DNA from: Pyricularia pennisetigena
Lineage: Eukaryota; Ascomycota; Sordariomycetes; Magnaporthales; Pyriculariaceae
Length of the DNA: 64,000 bases
NCBI RefSeq assembly: GCF_004337985.1
Contig: NW_021940918.1
Coordinates: 3,813,285-3,877,284 of the forward strand
Reading direction: 5' to 3'
Part shown: in pieces, positions 49,184-59,274 of the stretch
Layout of the letters: every line of letters begins with the position of its first letter
How positions within the stretch are numbered: position 1 is the first letter of the stretch
Position numbers and translations under genes: made by a program
The notes under the pieces: model-generated
Database searches by the model: none
Told to the model about the DNA's origin: nothing
Seen by the model: the letters and a program-made list of their open reading frames with translations, nothing else

Positions 49184-50552
49184 TTATAAAATGTCCCAGC
49201 AATCCTCGGCAGCGTGGCAGAATTTGCTACAAGCAACGCTAGCCGACAGGCTGTAATGGCTGATACCAATCTTCTCGTCCACGTACTCGTCGGCAAAGTT
49301 ATCGGCACCCTTTGCCATGGCACCCACAAAGACGCATATGCTCTCCTTGGGGTCCAGGCTGTCAATGTAATCCCTAACCCGAACGACGGGAGCATCGAAG
49401 CTGAGAGTTACCTTGCGGCAGTGGGGTGGCAGATGGTCGGTTATGGGGTTCTGAATCACGCGCAGGAGCTTCTCTTGCGAGTTGGTCGACCTGATGGACA
49501 GGCGGTGCAGAAGTTGAACCATCAGTCCAGCAAAGCGCTTGAATGTTCGCGGGATGCGGACCGAAGGGGACACTTCGATGAGGACGCCCTTGGCGGTCTG
49601 GATATAGATTTGCAACTTGCCCGCCTTGTTTATGGGCGAGTCAAGCAGTGTGAGTAGGCACTATAGAGAATAGCAGGTGAGCACCGACGGCGGGCGCGAT
49701 TTCACATATAGGTTAGCCAAACGTCTTCAATGGGACCATTTCAGCATGCATGTTGAATGCAAACGCAGCACAGGTTGAAAGAGCGCAGACCTGGTGAGTG
49801 ATATCGGGGCGGGCATCGCTGATGTCGCGATTCATCTTGCGCATGACGCCGATGTGCTCATCGCTGTTGAGCAAAGAGTACTTCTCCTCTCGCGGAGCAG
49901 TACCCATGCGGTTGGGACCAGCCGAGTGCGACGCCTTGTACGTTTCCAGGCTGGCATTGGAGAGGACGACAATGAGCCGGCGAGAGTCTTTGTCGGACGA
50001 GGGAATGGGCTGGTGCTGTTCGGCCACCAGCTGCGGGAGTTCCGGAGGAGGAAGCGATTGAGTTCCTGTCATGTTGAAAAAAAAAAGATACGAACAGAAG
50101 CACCGTCAGTCAAGGTTCGAAAACAATTTGTCTGCTGTGTTTCACTTCCAATGCGAACGCTGTTCAAGAGCGTCCTTATCTTGGCAAGTAACCAAAAAGC
50201 AAAACAAAAAAAAAGGCCCCGCCAGCTTGTCTGGACCCTGATAGGGAAGTTGTGTCGAGGCAAACACGATGGCGGGGAAATGTAAAACCCCAACAGACGT
50301 GTGCACCCATACCGCCCTCACTCAAAAAAAAGAAGAAAAAAAAATCGTGTAATTTTCTGCTTCGAGCGAACGGATGGGATGCCTTCTTCCATATCTTGCA
50401 ACGACTGCAGTTTTCGAACTCGCCGCCAAAATAGCTCTCTAACTTGGGGGCATTGCAGCGCTGCAGAAAAGCTTCCTCATGGCAATTGGAGTTTTGAGTT
50501 TAAACTTACGTGGACGCTTTCCAGCACGCTGTTCTGTGGGCGATGTGGCCAT
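49184..50552 (-). CDS. EMG1: EMG1/NEP1 18S rRNA pseudouridine N1-methyltransferase
   Basis: Three exons on the minus strand, 50552-50510, 50065-49791 and 49660-49184, give 264 residues. Exon 1 encodes only [14 protein letters not shown] plus one base; the donor GTAAGT and the acceptor GACAG join it in phase 1 to [11 protein letters not shown]. The SPOUT methyltransferase domain covers most of the rest: [18 protein letters not shown], then [21 protein letters not shown] across intron 2, [20 protein letters not shown], and [12 protein letters not shown] with the knot region [23 protein letters not shown]1 methylates a hypermodified pseudouridine in helix 35 of 18S rRNA and is essential for 40S assembly in the nucleolus (family knowledge). 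Intron 1 is 444 bases, long for this window. If exon 1 is wrong, the ATG at 50072 would serve. Confidence 0.92.
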
Positions 50553-53500
50553 CTTTTGTATGTGCTTTTGAGCTTAGAAGCCTCTTGAAACCTTTCCGGG
50601 GATAGTGTAGAAATGGTTCGGTAGTAGGGCACGAGTCTTCAAGCTGTGTGAGATAGCTGGCAGCCCGAGTGTCAAAAGTTGTCTGACGAGTCGAATGGCC
50701 AAAAGTTTTGTTTCCAGCTAGACGAGCATGTGGATGCTGATGCTTGATGTGTGGGCAAACAAGTGGGCTCCATGCGGGCTTTATGACTCTGGTCACTGCA
50801 TGATGAGATGAAAAATTTCGGCTATCTTTGCAACCCCAGGTAAACCCGGATCGGACACCGACTGATTTTACAGTGAAGCTTCATTTATTAATTACAGGAT
50901 CCGCCCGAACGGAGTTCATGGTATACGATATGTAGCTCCTTGAGGGATTTTTTTTTTTTTTTCTCAAGTCTGTTCGGAGGTCAATATCTGGAATCAATCC
51001 ATTCTCTTGCCAATGCCGTGGCACGAACAGTCCCATCTATGTTTCCACTGCGACCAACCATTTGTTGGTTGCTTGGCTAGGATGTTTTTTTTTCCCTGCA
51101 AGTGGGCAGACACCCTAATTACAAAGTAAAGGTCCAGGTTCAGCCTTCTGAATGAGCAAAGAATCAGAAGCTGCACGACCCCGGTTTTTGATCGGGTCCG
51201 CCTGCCGTATCGTTCGCATTTTCTTGCGTTCGATAAGGTACACATGACGCTGCTATGCCGGCCCGGTAGAAAGACGCGGAGTCGGAGTAGATAGTTACGG
51301 TGTTCCACTTTTCGCCATCCGATGAATTATTTTGAGACGAGCAGGCTGGACGAATTCCTGATTCCGCCCCTATCTGTACCTGCCGTAATTAATTATGCTC
51401 TATAAAATTCCGCAGTAAAACTTTAAGTCGAAGTGATCAAATTGCTGGTGTGGATGGGGAGGAACACTAACTACGCGATGCCGCACTGTAAAGGTAGAGT
51501 GGGTCAGCGGGGATAGAGGTCGGCCCGGACCTTTCTCCCCACCGTTCAGTGGTCACTGGACTGACTGTCCTGCAAAGTGCACCTTGATCAATCGTGGTGC
51601 AATTGAATGCCAAAGCCCTTCAACTGCAGCGGAGAAAATCCTAAGCAGAACTATCTATTTGCCTTTGCTCTTCCAAATTAGGATTTGCTCTGACACCAAT
51701 CAGCCGGTCGCTAGTGAGTCCAACACTGCAGATGCAATACATGGTCTTTGCCAGGGACTAAAGTTATGTTTTCCTCATAGCTTGGTTGTTGTCGCTTCAG
51801 CTTGCTTAATACTTGGTAAAAAGTACTTTTACGAAACAGGTCGAGATACATCAAACCATCCATCTGTCATTGCCCAGGTCTCTATGCTTGATGATGGTTA
51901 TTGAAGGTTCAGGCACAAGCCTGCTCTTCTTTTCCTTTTCTTTTTTTCTTCTGCTTCTTTCTGTGACCCGAGCTCCCTTCCTTTTCTTTACTACCTCTCC
52001 TCCTGCTCGGTGTTTCAACTCCGGGTGATCAAACCCTGCCACCCGCCATCCGGGACAGGCAAACGAACCCCTCAACGAACCAACACCGTACAGCACACCA
52101 ACTGCAGTGCAAACGGCTGTCGCAATACATCACATAGCGCCCTGCTCTCAGATCGCGCCTTGAAGTATAATCCTGTCGGATACTGAGGCAGTCTCGAACA
52201 GCCACTTTACCTCAAGACTTGCTGAGCGATTCGTCCATGCATGTTCCTCCTCAAAGTCTGGCGATCGAAAGCCATGTCTTTACACAATTGATCGTTAGCA
52301 AGCGCGCGCTCTTTCTCAGGATCAATGTTTAGAGAAGTTTTCTCTTGAAGAAGTTTTTTTTTTTTTTTTTTCCTTCTGTCAAATTCCAAGGCCCAGACAA
52401 TGCCTCCTACGCCAAGCCATGGTTTTGTTCCATGGCTGATAACCGGAACCGATGTGATCACGTTTCGAGTTCATGACCCCCATGGACCCGGCCCAGTAGC
52501 ACAAGGGGCTGGGTTTCATTGGCGGTTTTATCCTTACCTTTACGCAGTGCTGACATCCAACCAATGTGCCTGGCCTTCCCTTGGAGCTCTTACAGGAACT
52601 CATCCGAAAATGTTGATCGGAAGCGATCCTTGTAGGGCTCGGTAGATTGGGTCTGTTCTTACAAGTGTCCGCTGGACGGCCCTGCAGTCAGTATACTACC
52701 CACATAAGCTTATTCCCATCCCCACCTTTTCGGAGGCTTTTCATAGCTTTACTTGGCTTCCCGGGTCAAGTCTAGACTATTCAAGGTTCTAGAGCTAGTC
52801 GTATTCTAGGTTTTGGCCCTGTGAGACAAGGTGACATGAATAGTTGAGTGGAACAGTCATCAACTTCTTATGAAATGATAGTTCATAAGACGGACATCAG
52901 AAACTTTCGGCAGATGAAATTGCAAATACAACCATGGATGCTGCGGTAGGCTTCAGCATATATTTTCACCATCCTCTTACACAGGAGGCGTGCTTCACCT
53001 TTACCCCCTCCCAAGGCCAGCGTTTAACTACTACCGCCGAGCGTATCACCAAGTAAGTTGCTTCTTGCAAGTTCTTCCATTCAACAGCTCCCAAAGAGAC
53101 GTGGGCCAAGATTTCCGGGTACAATATCTACTGTAACATCAGCCGCACCGCCCCATCACCCCGTGCGTTTGTCACACCCACAACCAGATTGTTTTGATAG
53201 CCTTTTTGGTGCTGCAGAGGCCTGTTCTTGGCTCTGTTAAGGACGGCTGGTACATACAGTTTCAACATGATAATGCGCAGCCGGGATCGCCCTCTTCCTA
53301 TGCATCACCCAAGCCCACGCGGAAAAATCCCTCTCTGTCTCTACCCAATACCGGCTGTCTCTGGTTCACGCCTTGGAGATCGCCGCCCTTTTCCTTCTCA
53401 CCCGTTATGCCTCCCGGACTGCCAAGCGGGATGTGTTATACCCTACATACTCTTGAGCGCCATGCTCGGTCTGAATGGAAAATCTCGCACCTAATATATC

Positions 53501-53732
53501 CTCCTCGTCCTCCCAGACTGCCCTTCGGTTCTTGGTTCTCTTCTCCACCCTCTTCTTCTCATCCTCTCTTTTATTTTGTTTCTATTCTGTCTTGCCAGTC
53601 AAGAGAAGGAGATCACGTTGACCGTGCATCTTACAGTTTCATTTCATTCTTTCACGCTTTTTAAATATTTAATCCAAAACAGTTCTCGGACCATCTATAC
53701 ATTCGCTTTCTCGAGTCGGGTACTAGGGCAGG
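50553..53732. promoter_or_regulatory. Gene-poor divergent region between EMG1 and the Egh16-like gene
   Basis: 3.2 kb without a supported gene. A pyrimidine-rich stretch at about 53500-53720 immediately precedes the Egh16-like gene and is probably its core promoter and leader. Earlier frames (for example 51584-51904, 52400-52645) have no recognisable domain. Confidence 0.45.
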
Positions 53733-53810
53733 ATGGTTTCTCGAAAGGTTCTCGGCGCTGTGGCGCTCTTCTCGACGTTGGCATTGGCTCAGAACAACAA
53801 TAATAACAAT

Positions 53811-53844
<34 letters not shown>

Positions 53845-54918
53845 GTCAGAATAACAATAACAACAACAATAACAACAATGGTCAGAACAACAATAACAAC
53901 GCCGGTGGAGATGCTACACAGTTGGCACCAAATGCCGTCCAGTCCGGCTCCTTCTTTGATGGATCTGATGCAATAGGTGCCAATGACGCGCAGGCCCGGT
54001 CAGATGTCTCACGGAACAACTTCATCAACTTCTGTGCCGGCCAGACACTCACTAACGGGCTGCAGCTTATCGGTGGATCCTGCAACGGCATTCGTGAGTC
54101 CTCGTGGAACTATATACCTGCAACCAGACTGCCCAAGCTAATCAATGTAATCAAAAAAAGCCATGGGTCAAATCCCTTCCAAGCAGAATATGGTAGCTAG
54201 TGTCATCATCAACCCGAAGATGGGTGATGTCATCCCTGCTGGGCAGGATTTCCAGATCCAGGTCCAGACGATCAACCTCCAGGCCGGCTCCTTCACCAAC
54301 GCCGTGGCGACGTACTACACGGCTCCGCAAAAGCTCAACGGCCAGGGCCAGATCATCGGCCACACTCACGTCACGGTACAGGATCTCGGCCAGAGCCTTA
54401 ACCCCACCCGACCTCCCGACCCGACCCAGTTCGCCTTCTTCAAGGGTATTGACGATCCTGGCAATGGCCAAGGTCTCCTGGCGGCGACGGTTGAGGGTGG
54501 TCTTCCGGCCGGTAACTACCGTGTCTGCACCCTGACCTCGGGCTCCAACCATCAGCCTGTGGTCATGCCTGTCGCCCAGCGTGGGTCCCAGGACGATTGC
54601 CAGAAGTTTGTGGTGGCGGCGAACGGAGGACAGAACAACAACAACAACAATGGTCAGAACAACAACGGCCAGAACAATAACGGCCAGAATAATAACGGCC
54701 AGAACAATAACGGCCAGAACAATAACGGCCAGAACAACAATGGTCAGAACAACAACGGCCAGAACAACAATGGTCAGAACAACAACGGCCAGAACAACAA
54801 TGGCCAAAATAACGGTAACAACTTCGGCAAGAACAACTTCCGCAACCGCCGGCAGCGCAACCGACGACAGGATACTTCTGAGAATGCACCTCTGGCTCCC
54901 CAGAGCCTCATGGCGTGA
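53733..54918 (+). CDS. Egh16-like secreted virulence-factor homologue with Asn-rich repeats
   Basis: Two exons, 53733-54093 and 54161-54918, give 372 residues, joined in phase 1 (GTGAGT donor). A signal peptide covers residues 1-19 (MVSRKVLGAVALFSTLALA). It is followed at once by asparagine runs separated by GQ. The central domain, about residues 58-285, matches the Egh16/Egh16H family (GAS1/MAS-type appressorium proteins): FINFCAGQTLTNGLQLIGGS, VIINPKMGDVIPAGQDFQIQ, HTHVTVQDLGQSLNP and FFKGIDDPGNGQGLL. A tandem GQNNN array follows, then a basic tail with RR pairs (RNRRQRNRRQ) that could be Kex2 sites. Family members in Magnaporthe and Blumeria are expressed at infection stages and some affect virulence (family knowledge). 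The role here is inferred. The repeats flanking the domain are unusual. Confidence 0.88.
53793..53901 (+). repeat. AAY trinucleotide (poly-Asn) repeat in coding sequence
   Basis: Tracts of AAC/AAT codons interrupted by GGTCAG, encoding two long Asn runs and one short one right after the signal peptide. AAC and AAT alternate irregularly, so it is not a pure microsatellite and probably is under protein-level constraint or is old. Confidence 0.85.
54652..54816 (+). repeat. 15-bp tandem repeat encoding GQNNN, about 11 units
   Basis: GGYCAG occurs every 15 bases from 54652 to 54787, giving ten GQNNN units and a degenerate eleventh starting at 54802. Synonymous third-base differences (GGC/GGT, AAC/AAT) allow the units to be told apart. 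Length polymorphism between strains is expected. Confidence 0.9.
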
Positions 54919-57298
54919 TCCAACCGCTTACGAGAATGAAATGACCACGTGGATGACTTCAGGAGTCGGGACTCCCATGTCATCGAGTCTGTGGCTGGCT
55001 TCCTTTGCCCTGACGCCCTTGGTCGTAGCGGACCTTGTACCGGGTGATTTTGGGGGAGACTCGGTCGGGAAACACGTCCCTGCCGGGTCACATCTTCTAC
55101 GATGGATGCTGTGTTTTTGTTGTTTTGATGGTTATTTGCGGGTGGTGTGTTCAGGGAATTTTGTCATATTTCTTTTTCTTTCCTCTTTTTAAACCAAAGC
55201 TAATCTGTACATAGACTTAATTCTCTTCTATTCGTGAGATCTGACTGTCTCGCGCATGACCCTCGCGGACTTTTGTTGCTGGCCTCTATGGTTTCGGGGT
55301 CTCTTTCGATTCCCATCAATCTATACTCTTGTTTTATTTATACATTCCTGCTTATGACGACAAGAGCTGGTTGGTCCACATTTCCGTATCTGTGGCTTTT
55401 TTCTTTTTTGTTGTCACTACGCATCAGCCGCGTCCTAATAGAAAATGTAGAGAACTGGAAGAAGAAGAAAAAAAAAGCGACGAAAAATGGTCGGCCAGTG
55501 GCACAGTGAAGGGCAACAAGGAAGAGGCAGACCAGGTGGGATTGATTTTGTAGTTTGCAATATACGTCGGCTATAGCCAACTGCCTACAGGCGAGATACG
55601 CTTGGCGATGGTGGCTCAACAACCCGACCGCCGGAGATGATACCCCTTTCGAGGAATTTGGTCGGCATATCTACGACTCTCGCGCCTGTTGTTGTTCGAA
55701 AATGACATGGTTAAGTTAGCAGACGGTATAGTTTGTCTGTGGCAGACACGAAAAATAGTACCTTAGAGGGGAGGGGGGAGCTAGCTACTGGTGTGATCAA
55801 AATATTGGAACTGCCAATAGCTTTCGCGAAACAAAAATTGCGGGTGGAGACAAAACCGAAAAAAAACATACAACACCGAGGATTCCCCAGTGGTCACCCA
55901 CCTGAGTACTAGTTCGGCCCTCACTGGTTTAACTAGGGGAGAGCGAACGGGATCCCGTGCATTCCAGTGGGTATGGTCGTATGTGATAAATGTCTGTTTG
56001 GACAGGAAATATAAGAGCCGATATTCCCCAGATCCCGCGCGTCGAGGTTGACCCGCAGACGAGAAGCTGTTTCTCAGGATGGAAAAGTGGGGGCAGGGGC
56101 AGCAAGGTGCATTTGTTGCGAGAATCTTGGATTATGTTTCTTGTTCTATCGACGTATTGTGTCTTGATTGCTGTCAACGATGGTTTATATGATCTTGTTT
56201 TACTTTACAAGATTTCTGAACATGTCAAGTGTCGTTGTAATTGGGAATCTGAGGTTCCAGTCAAGGCAACGTAAACCACTCAGATAGTAACTCAATCCAT
56301 ATCCGGACTAACTGGTGTCCGTGTCGCTATCAAGGGGTTTTAAACGCATATATTCCTACAAACAGCGTCTGTGAAAGAAAAGCAGTTACTGGACAGACAA
56401 TGAATGTCAGAACAAATGAGTTCAGCACTATCCGACAAATCGATTCGTCTTGGAATTTGCCGCGTTGATGTGGCTATTTATGCATAGACTTCACAACAAT
56501 CTAACCACCACAAGGCTTCATCCTCACGAGAATCACCGAATACAAGTGATTTCACCTCCAGACCCAGTGGTACTGGGAACGACAAGCTGGAACTGCGGTT
56601 TCTCCGACACCCCAGTCCTCCCAAGGGGCTTTACACCTTGCTTGCCCAGTGCATTTTTTTCTACTTGAACAGATTGTAAAATCATTGTCCCTCTTACTGT
56701 CCATTGCAGTTAATCATTCGAGATGGTAATTTCGATATTATTACTATATTTAGATGTTCCAACACGGTCGGGAACATTACCGCTTTTTACCGACAAAGCA
56801 TGCAAAATTTCCCTTACTACTGTGAACAAGTATACCTAGTCAGGCCAATACATGCCATAATTACCAGAGAAATTACGCCGGATTGGCGCATTTACAAATT
56901 CCTATGAAGATTTGAGCCCGCATAAATACAGATATGCTGAAAATTTGCATGTTCTATAAAAGGCATGTCGGAAGATTTACGGATTTTGCCGTCAAGGTCA
57001 GCGTTTTTATTGTCCGAACTCTGGCCTTTTTTTTCAATTGTATTAATTCGGGCTAGACTAGGTAGTACCGGTCGGGGATTTATACCACCTCGCACATGCC
57101 CGCCGGCCCTTGCTCTCGGCAATTCACGAGTGCATAGCGCCGGAACGACTTGGGAATCCATACCTATCTTGTGCCCAGCAATGGCCCGCCTTTTTCGTCC
57201 TGTGCGGTTTTCCACCGTTTGCAATCCAAACCACGGTATCCCCAACAATTGATATATTGTTATGTGCTATCTTTAAATGGCTGAACCGCAAATGGTAT
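54919..57298. other. AT-leaning intergenic region with a dispersed 5S rRNA gene
   Basis: After the 3' region of the Egh16-like gene there is one recognised feature, the 5S rRNA gene (55866-55984, minus). Elsewhere I see no coding frame I can support; 56.4-56.9 kb contains short frames without family resemblance. Confidence 0.5.
55866..55984 (-). rRNA. 5S ribosomal RNA gene, dispersed copy
   Basis: 119 bases on the minus strand beginning ACATACGACCATACCCACTG and ending GGTGTTGTATGT. The two ends pair to form helix I (ACATACGAC with GTTGTATGT). The internal control region includes GGGTGACCACTGGGGAATCC, the box C region of fungal 5S genes, and GGGATCCCGTTCGCTCTCCC matches the loop A/helix III region. 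A T run follows the 3' end, as RNA polymerase III needs. In filamentous ascomycetes 5S genes are scattered singly through the genome (family knowledge). A few positions differ from the fungal consensus as I know it, so it may be a variant type or an ageing copy. Confidence 0.88.
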
Positions 57299-57695
57299 TT
57301 ACGCGCATCCGATGAACGCAGTAAACCCACAAGCACCCTTCTGAGGTGGAAAGGCCTGGACATAGCGACCAACCCCGGCTTGTGGGCCTAGGCCGTCGCA
57401 GCCTCGCCCAGTAAAAGAAGATTTGGGAGTGCACTGCAAAAAAAAAAAGAAAAATAACAATTATTAAGAGTTTTTTTTTCCTATTTGTGTGAGACATAAG
57501 AAAAAGGTGGAAAAAAATTACACAATACGAGTGTAAACCCTTATCTTTACAGGTGTTGGTAGGGTCTGGGACGCCGGCGCTGCTGCAGCATAGTCCACCA
57601 GTGCGAGGAGTAACAGGGTTATTAGGACTGACTGGTGGTGGTTGCGCGGAAACAATGGCTGGAGCAACCAAAAAGAACACAAGATAATAGCGCAT
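57299..57695 (-). CDS. Small secreted cysteine-rich protein (effector-like candidate)
   Basis: Two exons on the minus strand, 57695-57522 and 57433-57299, give 102 residues. A signal peptide covers about residues 1-18 (MRYYLVFFLVAPAIVSAQ). The mature part is Pro-rich at first and then has eight cysteines in the pattern CC-x11-C-x8-CC-x10-C-x22-C-x7-C, ending in FIGCA. The donor is GTAATT directly after a TGT codon, and the acceptor is TTTTGCAG; the 88-base intron is T-rich. The unspliced frame stays open, which hides the real exon 2 in another frame. Parts of the Cys spacing (CC-x11-C, C-x8-CC-x10-C) recall class II hydrophobins, but the x16 spacing and first Cys are missing, so I do not call it one. 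Small, secreted, Cys-rich and in AT-rich DNA: an effector-like candidate only. Function unknown. Confidence 0.72.
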
Positions 57696-58008
57696 TCTGG
57701 TTTGACCAGCTAACCGAACAGTAGCTAATAAAAAAGAAGTGGTGGTGACAGATCAAATAACAATATTAGGTGGGTGTCCTAGAAACCATAATGTCGTGAT
57801 ACCAAATATTTTCGGAAGTAGGGAAAGGGTGGCCTACCTACTTAAACCAATTCTGAGGAGGAGATCTCTATAAAAGGGGATGTATAGGATTTTATAAATA
57901 ACTAGTAATGTTGTTTCAGTAGATTGCAAACGAACTACCACGTCCAGCGAATGATTGACGTATGACACAAGTTATAAGTGTCACAAGAGGTTTCACAAGT
58001 GGCCCCCA

Positions 58009-58061
<53 letters not shown>

Positions 58062-58560
58062 CAACTACTTGGGAAAAAAAAAGTATAACCATCACACGAT
58101 TACCACTAAAATATTTGTTCTTACCGAATAAGCATGATCGAAGCCTCAGGTCCGGATCAAGTCTTCTTTCGTCAACTTGAACAACCATTCTTGTTGCACC
58201 TTCCGTGATTAAAAAGGAAGAGACTACAAAGACTGCTTTCCCGGCCTAAAAATTCTGCCTGGGAAAGTATAAACCATGGATCTTTCATGTAAATTTTTGG
58301 CTCGAGTATCTTTGCCAATGGCGTGTCGTCGCCCTCAACACAAACTTGCGTCCACAGCCTCTACCCAAGGGAGATTGTGTTGTAATAAAGTCTTTTCAAG
58401 AATCATTAGACTGTATTTTTTTCTTGTGTCCTGAAATAAAGAAAGGCGACTGCCTGGTGCTTTGTTATTCTTCCTACCATTGCACATGTGCCAGTCCACA
58501 GCTCAACAGTGAATTCTGGAGCAAAAACAAAACAGGAGTGAGCGAACCGACAGAGCTATC
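57696..58560. other. AT-rich intergenic region with AT microsatellite
   Basis: Upstream region of the cysteine-rich protein gene (minus) and of the small gene at 58561 (plus). It holds a (AT)24 tract at 58011-58058. No gene is visible. Confidence 0.5.
58011..58058. repeat. (AT)24 microsatellite
   Basis: Forty-eight bases of pure AT dinucleotide repeat, able to form a cruciform. Likely polymorphic in length. Confidence 0.95.
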
Positions 58561-58916
58561 ATGGACATCACGGCGTGGCCGGCTCCAAGCAAGCCGCTCA
58601 TGACATTCTTGGATGTCGTTGAGTACTCGTCCCAGATGGCGAGGGCCGATATCGTCGCCGTGAGTCCCACCCCCTACATAAATCCATCTAATCGTAACCA
58701 GGAACATGCAGTCAATATGAACTAACACCAAACCTGGGAACTCCCAACCACGAAAAAAAAGGGCCGCATACCTCTGACGCAGCAAGAAATTGACAGTATC
58801 GTGGCCGTCAACGGCAACCGCCGGCCCATCGAAGTGCTCAATCCCACAACCCCTACTGACGGGCTGCCCAGGATTGGCCCGCAGCAACCTGGCGCTTCAC
58901 CGAGCTACGGTGACGG

Positions 58917-58947
<31 letters not shown>

Positions 58948-58992
58948 GATGGAGCAACAACAACCCCTGATGCGGATTGGACCGTGGTCTAG
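58561..58992 (+). CDS. Small unknown protein, coding-like frame continuing past its stop
   Basis: Two exons, 58561-58659 and 58762-58992, give 109 residues. The intron has donor GTGAGT, branch sequence ACTAAC and acceptor AAAAG and joins in phase 0. The protein begins MDITAWPAPSKPLMTFLDVV, continues with PLTQQEIDSIVAVNGNRRPI, has a Gly run encoded by GGC repeats, and ends DADWTVV at a TAG. I recognise no family and see no signal peptide or membrane helix. The same frame goes on after the TAG for 93 more codons (58993-59271) with strongly GC-biased third positions, which suggests that the stop is recent or that the true gene is longer. It could be a pseudogene or a gene with a mis-modelled intron. 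Function unknown. Confidence 0.5.
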
Positions 58993-59274
58993 GAGGCCAA
59001 CCCCAGCAGCAGCAACCAGGTTCTTCTGGCCGAGAACATGCCGCCAACCGAGTCAGCCGCGCCAGCCGCCGCCATGGATGCGCACAACAACACGCCCATT
59101 GAAGGGCCACCCTTGATGCTGTTCGCGTCGACCGTGATGCCCAACCGTCAAGCCGGAAATGCGGCTGTAGGCGACGACACTCTTCTCAAGCCTGGCATCT
59201 CGATGCTGCCTGCGACCACCCCAGTCGTCGCAGTGGAGGCGACGAAGGCGGCGCCCGCCTCTGCCGCGAAGTAG
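58993..59274 (+). pseudogene. Coding-like continuation downstream of in-frame TAG
   Basis: 93 sense codons in the same frame as the gene before it, then TAG. Third positions are mostly G or C, as in the upstream exon, and the product is Ala/Pro/Thr-rich (it includes MPPTESAAPAAAMDAHNN). It may be the lost C-terminus of the preceding gene, a readthrough extension, or an independent small ORF from the ATG at 59038. Confidence 0.35.

Noticed and set aside
54151..54807. Antisense frame over the Egh16-like gene with a VVL-rich hydrophobic array that looks like membrane segments
   Set aside because: It is the complement of the GQNNN codon repeat and of the GC-rich exon; no start context or splice support.
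57299..57695. Class II hydrophobin
   Set aside because: Cys spacing agrees in part, but the first Cys and the x16-Cys interval are absent and the C-terminal spacing differs.
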